Of a DNA stretch of 64,000 nt, positions 59,007 to 64,000 are shown one piece after another (position 1 is the first letter of the stretch; every line of letters starts with the position of its first letter). Location of the stretch: contig OX439132.1 of NCBI GenBank assembly GCA_949318235.1, forward strand, positions 6,948,534-7,012,533. The letters run 5' to 3'. Position numbers and translations under genes: made by a program. The notes beneath the pieces are model-generated. The model was not told the origin of the DNA. It searched no databases and saw only the letters and a list, made by a program, of their open reading frames with translations. The stretch comes from Ecdyonurus torrentis (taxonomy: Eukaryota > Arthropoda > Insecta > Ephemeroptera > Heptageniidae).

Positions 59007-59820
59007 TTTTATAAAGTGTGGCTTTTCTTTAAGACATTTTCCCTCTTGAAGATTTTTTTTTTTTTTCGTTTTTGTAAAAGGTCAAAGTTTTTTTTATACA
59101 ATATTTACGATATTGGGTAATGCTCTGGTTTCAATATTATTTTATCTATATGCCGTTTTCACACGGAGTAATTTGCACCACTATGTTATAAATTAAATTG
59201 CTTTGAAATTTAAATATGCATTCATGTATTTATTGTAGCTTTGCACAGGAAAAATCATTATTTTCATTAAAAACAATGCAATTTAGCAATTAATTGAAAA
59301 AAAAAAAGTGAATGAACTGTAATAACTTATTGCTGATAAATTGCATACACACACTTTAATATAAAAACATCAACAAGACATTGAAGATATTGCACCGTGT
59401 TAACAAGGTTATATATACAGTACATAATTTTATTTTAAATTAGATGAAGAATTTTGCCAGAAATTTTGGGTATGTTAATTACAAATTTTTTCAGTAATTT
59501 AAGTGTTAATTATTATATTAAAGATATTCTTAGCATAAATAAGAAATCCAGATTCTTTATATCTTATAAACTTTATTTCTAACTTAATTATAAAATGAAG
59601 TGCGACTATAATTTGCAATTTAAGCAAGAAAATATAATTTTAAAGTGGGTTCATGAATTTCATTTAAAAGTTTAAATAAGTTTAAAAAAAAGAAAAAAAA
59701 ATCTCTTGTTTTTGTTATGTAACATACAAAAGATGTTCCAAAGTAACTAGGTATATAAAATTATATGAAAGTTTTGTATACGTAAACTTTTATGTTTTTG
59801 ACAGGATCTCTATGACGTCA

Positions 59821-59935
<115 letters not shown>

Positions 59936-60225
59936 TACATATGTTAGCAACGTCACTCAGCTTCAAGAGTGTTAGAGTTGCATGGACCTGTCACCTGTCA
60001 TGCAAAATAATATAGAGAATTTATATTTACATATCATCTTTTTGTTAATGCATCGCATATCATGCAGTGTGTGAGAAAAAAAAAAGGTCATTGTGTGAAA
60101 AACCACACTTGTTTATAAGTGGTTGTTAAGTTGTGGTGGGCAATGTGAGGAGAATTTAAGATTTTATATAGACTGGTCATTTGAAATTGAAAAAATAAAA
60201 GCTATACTACCATATTAAATGTTAA

Positions 60226-60544
60226 AATCATAGACCACATGAAACATGTACTTTATAATGATTATAAACACAAAGGGGATCTTCAAAACTGGTGACAATT
60301 TTTAACCAAAATGGAAAAAATGAACCCACAAGAGAGTGTATAAAAACTTTAATGAATGTGTGACTATTCCTATTTCTGACGTCAGGAACAATCAGAAATT
60401 AGTTTGAAAATGTTGTGCGGGTTGCATAAGTTGACATTTTCTCATCACTGCTACGGCGGCTTTGAGACATACTAACGTTATTTATGTAAGCAGCATCAAG
60501 TGTTTTGTGATATAAATGCTAATATTTTTTCTTTGTCTATTCCT
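60226..60544 (-). mobile_element. TTAA MITE family, copy D
   Basis: Reverse orientation. Begins AATCATAGACCACATG after TTAA (60222-60225) and ends TTTGTCTATTCCT before TTAA (60545-60548). Landmarks include ATCTTCAAAACTGGTGAC, TTTCTGACGTCAGGAAC and TTGTGCGGGTTGCATAAG. 319 bp. Confidence 0.93.
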
Positions 60545-60842
60545 TTAATCTTATATATTATAATAGTAAGAGAGAAAAAGAAAATTCACAAATTTTGTTG
60601 TACATATAACCTCGTTATGCGCTTATTCAACACAATGTTTTATTATTGGATTCTACTGTTTGTTTGTTTGTCGCAGCATTTTTTTAATATGTTTTTACTA
60701 CCCTTGGAGTTAAGTTATTTCTCAAGTGGATAAAATTGTTGTACAGCATATTTGAAACAATATAGTAAACTATTCAATCTATTCTATCCGTACGGGGAAA
60801 TATTACGTAAGCATTATGATTATATACTACAGTAAAACTTAA

Positions 60843-61177
60843 AGGCATAGACCAGAGAAAAACATAAGCACTTATATCACAAAACACTTGATGGGACTTA
60901 CATAAATAACATTAGTTTGTCTCAAAACCCAACAGTAGCCCCGTAACAGTGATCAGAAAATTCGATTTATGCAACCCACACAACATTTTTATACTAATTT
61001 TAGCATGTTTCTGACGTCATAAACATGAATTTACACGCAAATTGCATACTTTACAGATTTTTCACGCTCTCTCGTGAGGCTACATTAACATTCTGGTAAA
61101 AATTGTCATCAGTTTTGAAGATCCCATTTCGTGTTTATTCATTAAAAAGCACATGTTGTTTTATGTGGTCTATGGCT
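60843..61177 (+). mobile_element. TTAA MITE family, copy E (best-preserved ends)
   Basis: Begins AGGCATAGACCAGAG after TTAA (60839-60842) and ends TGTGGTCTATGGCT before TTAA (61178-61181). All family landmarks are present, including TTTCTGACGTCATAAACATG. 335 bp. It lies about 300 bp from copy D in the opposite orientation, so the two together form a large inverted pair. Confidence 0.95.
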
Positions 61178-61181
61178 TTAA

Positions 61182-62469
61182 GTATAAAAATGTTAAAACA
61201 ATAGCAATAAACCATTTTATTGGTAATAATTTCATTTTTATTGTATTTTAAATAATTAAATTTATTTTGTAGTAAATTTCAGTGTTTTATATCTGAAGCA
61301 GAGAACGCACTGCAATTGAATCAGAATCAGAAAATAGCTTTCTGATAAATAAAAATAAATTATATATCAAAGTAGTGTATGCTGAATTTGCATAATATTG
61401 CATGTAAATTCATTAAAATATAAGCTTATATATTTATCATTTCGTTATACTGTTTTTGAAATCACATAGAGCGAGAAAAATAAAATCAATTGATTCCAAG
61501 GTTTCAAAGCTATATTTGGAGTGTATTTACTTAAATTATAGGATTGCTTTTCGCAGAGAGAAAAATATTGCAATATGTTGCGTCAATAACAATTTTCAGA
61601 ATCTTCATTTTCTTGCTTGTGTAGGCGTGGGATGGTGTGGAAGAGAAGAGAGAGAGAGAGATGTTCATTTCAGCAGAAGAAAAATTCTTTTAACTACTTA
61701 CAAAGATAATCTTATGCCTGTGCCTTTATGCCTTATGCCTTTATATAAGTACATCTTTAATGAAAAAAAAAGGCACGTTCGATTTTTTTAAATTAGTTTT
61801 TTGATCTTACGGGAAAGGCGAAAGGATGTATTAAGTTTGATATGAACTAAAATCAAATAAATATATTTGTTTAAAAAAATAAGTAAGCAAAGGAAAAAAA
61901 ATTAAAGGCACCATAGGGTTTGATTTTTCTTCTTCTTTTTCTCAGTTCTGAGCGTAGTACTAAATATCGTGGTATAAGATAATGTTCTTACAAATTATGT
62001 TATTAATTATAAGTATTCTTTTTATAAAACTATTTAAATTTTATATAACAGATCTCTCTCTCTCTCTCTCTCCCTTTCTCTCTGTCTCTCCTCTCTCTGT
62101 CTCTCTTTCTCTGTTTATATATATTATACTGTATAAAGATATATAATAATTACTAATACTTAACAACAATTCCATCACAAACTCTGACGTATATTTTATG
62201 GTTTCAAGTTTCAGAAGCAACTAAAATGTTAAGAGAGGAGGGTGTTATATATAGTTGTTATTGTGGCAGAATGACGATGTAGTGGCCAAACCAATGTTGA
62301 TAAAGATCTGTGAACGTGCTGATGATGAAATTTAATCTCAAATTAATATTGAGTTACAAAACCACAATCATTATTAAAAAAATTTTACTTCAAAGGTTCG
62401 TGTTATATGTTTTATTTCATTTGCTGGTAGATCTGGTGACTAAATAAAATAGTAATATAAATATAATTA
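61182..62469. other. AT-rich non-coding stretch
   Basis: A 111-codon frame at 61456-61791 has no ATG start and no recognisable domain and runs through GA- and TATGCCTT-type repeats, so I do not call it. CT-rich tract at 62050-62111. Confidence 0.45.
62050..62111. repeat. Imperfect CT-rich tract
   Basis: CT units with CCTTT and GT interruptions. Confidence 0.85.
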
Positions 62470-62692
62470 CCCGGAAAAAAAATTACTATCTATGGCAGGT
62501 ACATGAACCCTGTATTTTAAAATAGTTACACTTTAATTTGGAACAGGTAGTATAAACTACAATACCACTTAATCTAAGTGAGTCACACTTTTCTTGTAGC
62601 ATATTGCACCTCCATTAGGTATTATTGTAGCATAATAATACCTGTGTTCTAGGTTATATGTCTACCTATTATAGTATTAATTTTTTTACGTG
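62470..62692. mobile_element. Probable TA-flanked MITE related to those at 739 and 39283
   Basis: The left end CCCGGAAAAAAAATTACTAT and the right end (reverse complement CACGTAAAAAAATTAATACT) are imperfect inverted repeats, with TA on both sides (62468-62469 and 62693-62694). Inner AGGTA and TACCT words also pair. 223 bp. Confidence 0.5.
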
Positions 62693-62777
62693 TAGTAATG
62701 TAAACAGTAATATACATAAACCGCACTTAAATTGAATGTAAATTGAACCATGTAAGTGGGTTTGTACCTTTTCTTTG

Positions 62778-62796
62778 CCCCCCCCCCCCCCCCCCC
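62778..62796. repeat. poly-C tract
   Basis: 19 C residues followed by about nine A residues. The only long G/C homopolymer in the window. Confidence 0.9.
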
Positions 62797-62799
62797 AAA

Positions 62800-63729
62800 A
62801 AAAAACATTTATTTTTATTATAATATTAAACGTAACTTTAAAGTAATTTAAAAAAAATAATTAACTATTATTATCACACAAATATATTTTTACACTTTTT
62901 AGAACAACGGTACCAGGTGATAAAAATGCAAAAGTAAATGTGTTTTATATGATGGCATTCCAGAACTAATGACTATTGGAGTCAATTTTATGCCTGTTTC
63001 GTTAACAATCCAGTTAAAATAAAGTTTATCATAATGACTAATGAGGTACTAAATTTTAATTACAGTATAATTCTGCTTACTAGTTAAATATAAGTTTAGC
63101 TTTGTTAAGTTTAAAAACGTTAATATTTTATAAATTCATAGTGTGTGTTACAAAAATTACATTATTATTTTAACCTTTTGAAACACAGCTGGTACAAATA
63201 GTAACAAAAACATAGAAAAAAATATTTTATGATTTTGGAAACGCTCCAATAATTCCATAAAGTGGTCAGTAAAACACTTTAATTGTACAAAGCTTAGCAG
63301 AGCCAAGACTTTAACCATATGTACATTAACCCCCATTTTTAAAAAAAAATAATATCCACTAGAGAATTGCTTTTTTCTTTGATTTATTATGGGGTAAAAA
63401 AGCTTTATAAAAACTAAAGTATAAATCAATGGTGTTGCTAATATGACGTCATAAACTGTATATTTGTGTGGAATGCACTTTATAAAAAAAGTTTAAGTCT
63501 CTATACATTAGGCTGATATGTGAACGTAAGCTCTAATATCCCTCAGGTACTACATAGTATTGTCTCTACGGAGAAAGCACTCATTATTTTATATCAGCCT
63601 GTTTTTTTTATCTATCTGTTATGTGAAAAGTAATCGCATACGAAGCAAAAAAATATTTTTATAAAAATTTATATCGTAAATATAAGCCAAGCTATTTACT
63701 TCATGGCAAGATCAAAATGTAAAACTTGC

Positions 63730-63733
<4 letters not shown>
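62800..63733. other. AT-rich non-coding stretch
   Basis: A 90-codon minus-strand frame (63157-63429) shows no domain and has a weak context. One TGACGTCA at 63444. No gene is supported. Confidence 0.45.

Positions 63734-63776
<43 letters not shown>
63734..63776. repeat. (AG)n microsatellite
   Basis: About 21 AG units. Confidence 0.95.
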
Positions 63777-63778
<2 letters not shown>

Positions 63779-64000
63779 GATATACACATGCTTTTTACCG
63801 TTAAGGTGTAAGATTACTACTTATATTTTTAGTTTCTTTTTATTTTTGTTCTTCCAAATTCAAGGTGGTACTTGAAGAACTAAGAAAAAAGATGAAAAGG
63901 ACATACTTTGAATTTTTCTCTTCCTTTTCTTTTTAAATTTAAAATATTTCTTTTTCGTAAGATGTATATGAAAGTAGTATGGATGATGGACTGATTTTAA

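Noticed and set aside
61456..61791. 111-codon open frame
   Set aside because: No ATG start, no domain, passes through simple repeats, and a frame of this length is near chance expectation in this composition and window size.

Overview
This window looks like non-coding DNA from an AT-rich metazoan nuclear genome, most likely a marine or other invertebrate; I cannot name the species. The reasons are the very high A+T content, the near absence of open reading frames beyond chance, long dinucleotide and tetranucleotide microsatellites, long poly-A and poly-T tracts, and many short non-autonomous DNA transposons. There is no rRNA, tRNA, CRISPR array or bacterial-style operon. Only one stretch resembles a real coding exon: the minus strand at about 29416-29756, ending in a good splice donor. 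The window is therefore best read as intron and intergenic sequence around one gene fragment.

The dominant structure is a giant, nearly perfect inverted repeat at 7145-21853. Two arms of exactly 6434 bp each (once a later insertion is set aside) face each other across a 341-bp spacer. The outer ends read AGTAGTCT...AGACTACT and are flanked by an identical 6-bp target duplication (TATAGT, 7139-7144 and 21854-21859), so it moved or inserted as a unit. The arms hold no recognisable protein gene. From the end inward they carry short subterminal tandem repeats, a dispersed ~29-bp motif, a nested MITE, a 276-bp tandem duplication, a ~405-bp tandem array with CCAA/CCGA-type repeats, and GC-rich CCG runs. 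The spacer holds 44-bp and 80-bp CpG-rich tandem repeats. The left arm alone contains a 1498-bp Tc1/mariner-like insertion (12373-13870) with a TA duplication; the right arm preserves the empty site, so the insertion is later than the palindrome.

The rest is a mosaic of MITEs. There are five copies of a 319-361-bp family with TTAA duplications (26892, 38646, 53246, 60226, 60843), a short TTAA relative at 1499, and three members of a TA-flanked family (739, 39283, 62470). Several single foldback MITEs are present (24841, 32607, 34089, 42681, 51225). A hAT-type element (54400-55033) with a perfect 8-bp duplication sits inside a TA-flanked foldback MITE (54312-55354). Microsatellites, chiefly (GA/CT)n and (AT)n, fill much of the remainder. 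The CRE-like palindrome TGACGTCA occurs at least 18 times, far above chance, partly but not only inside the MITEs.
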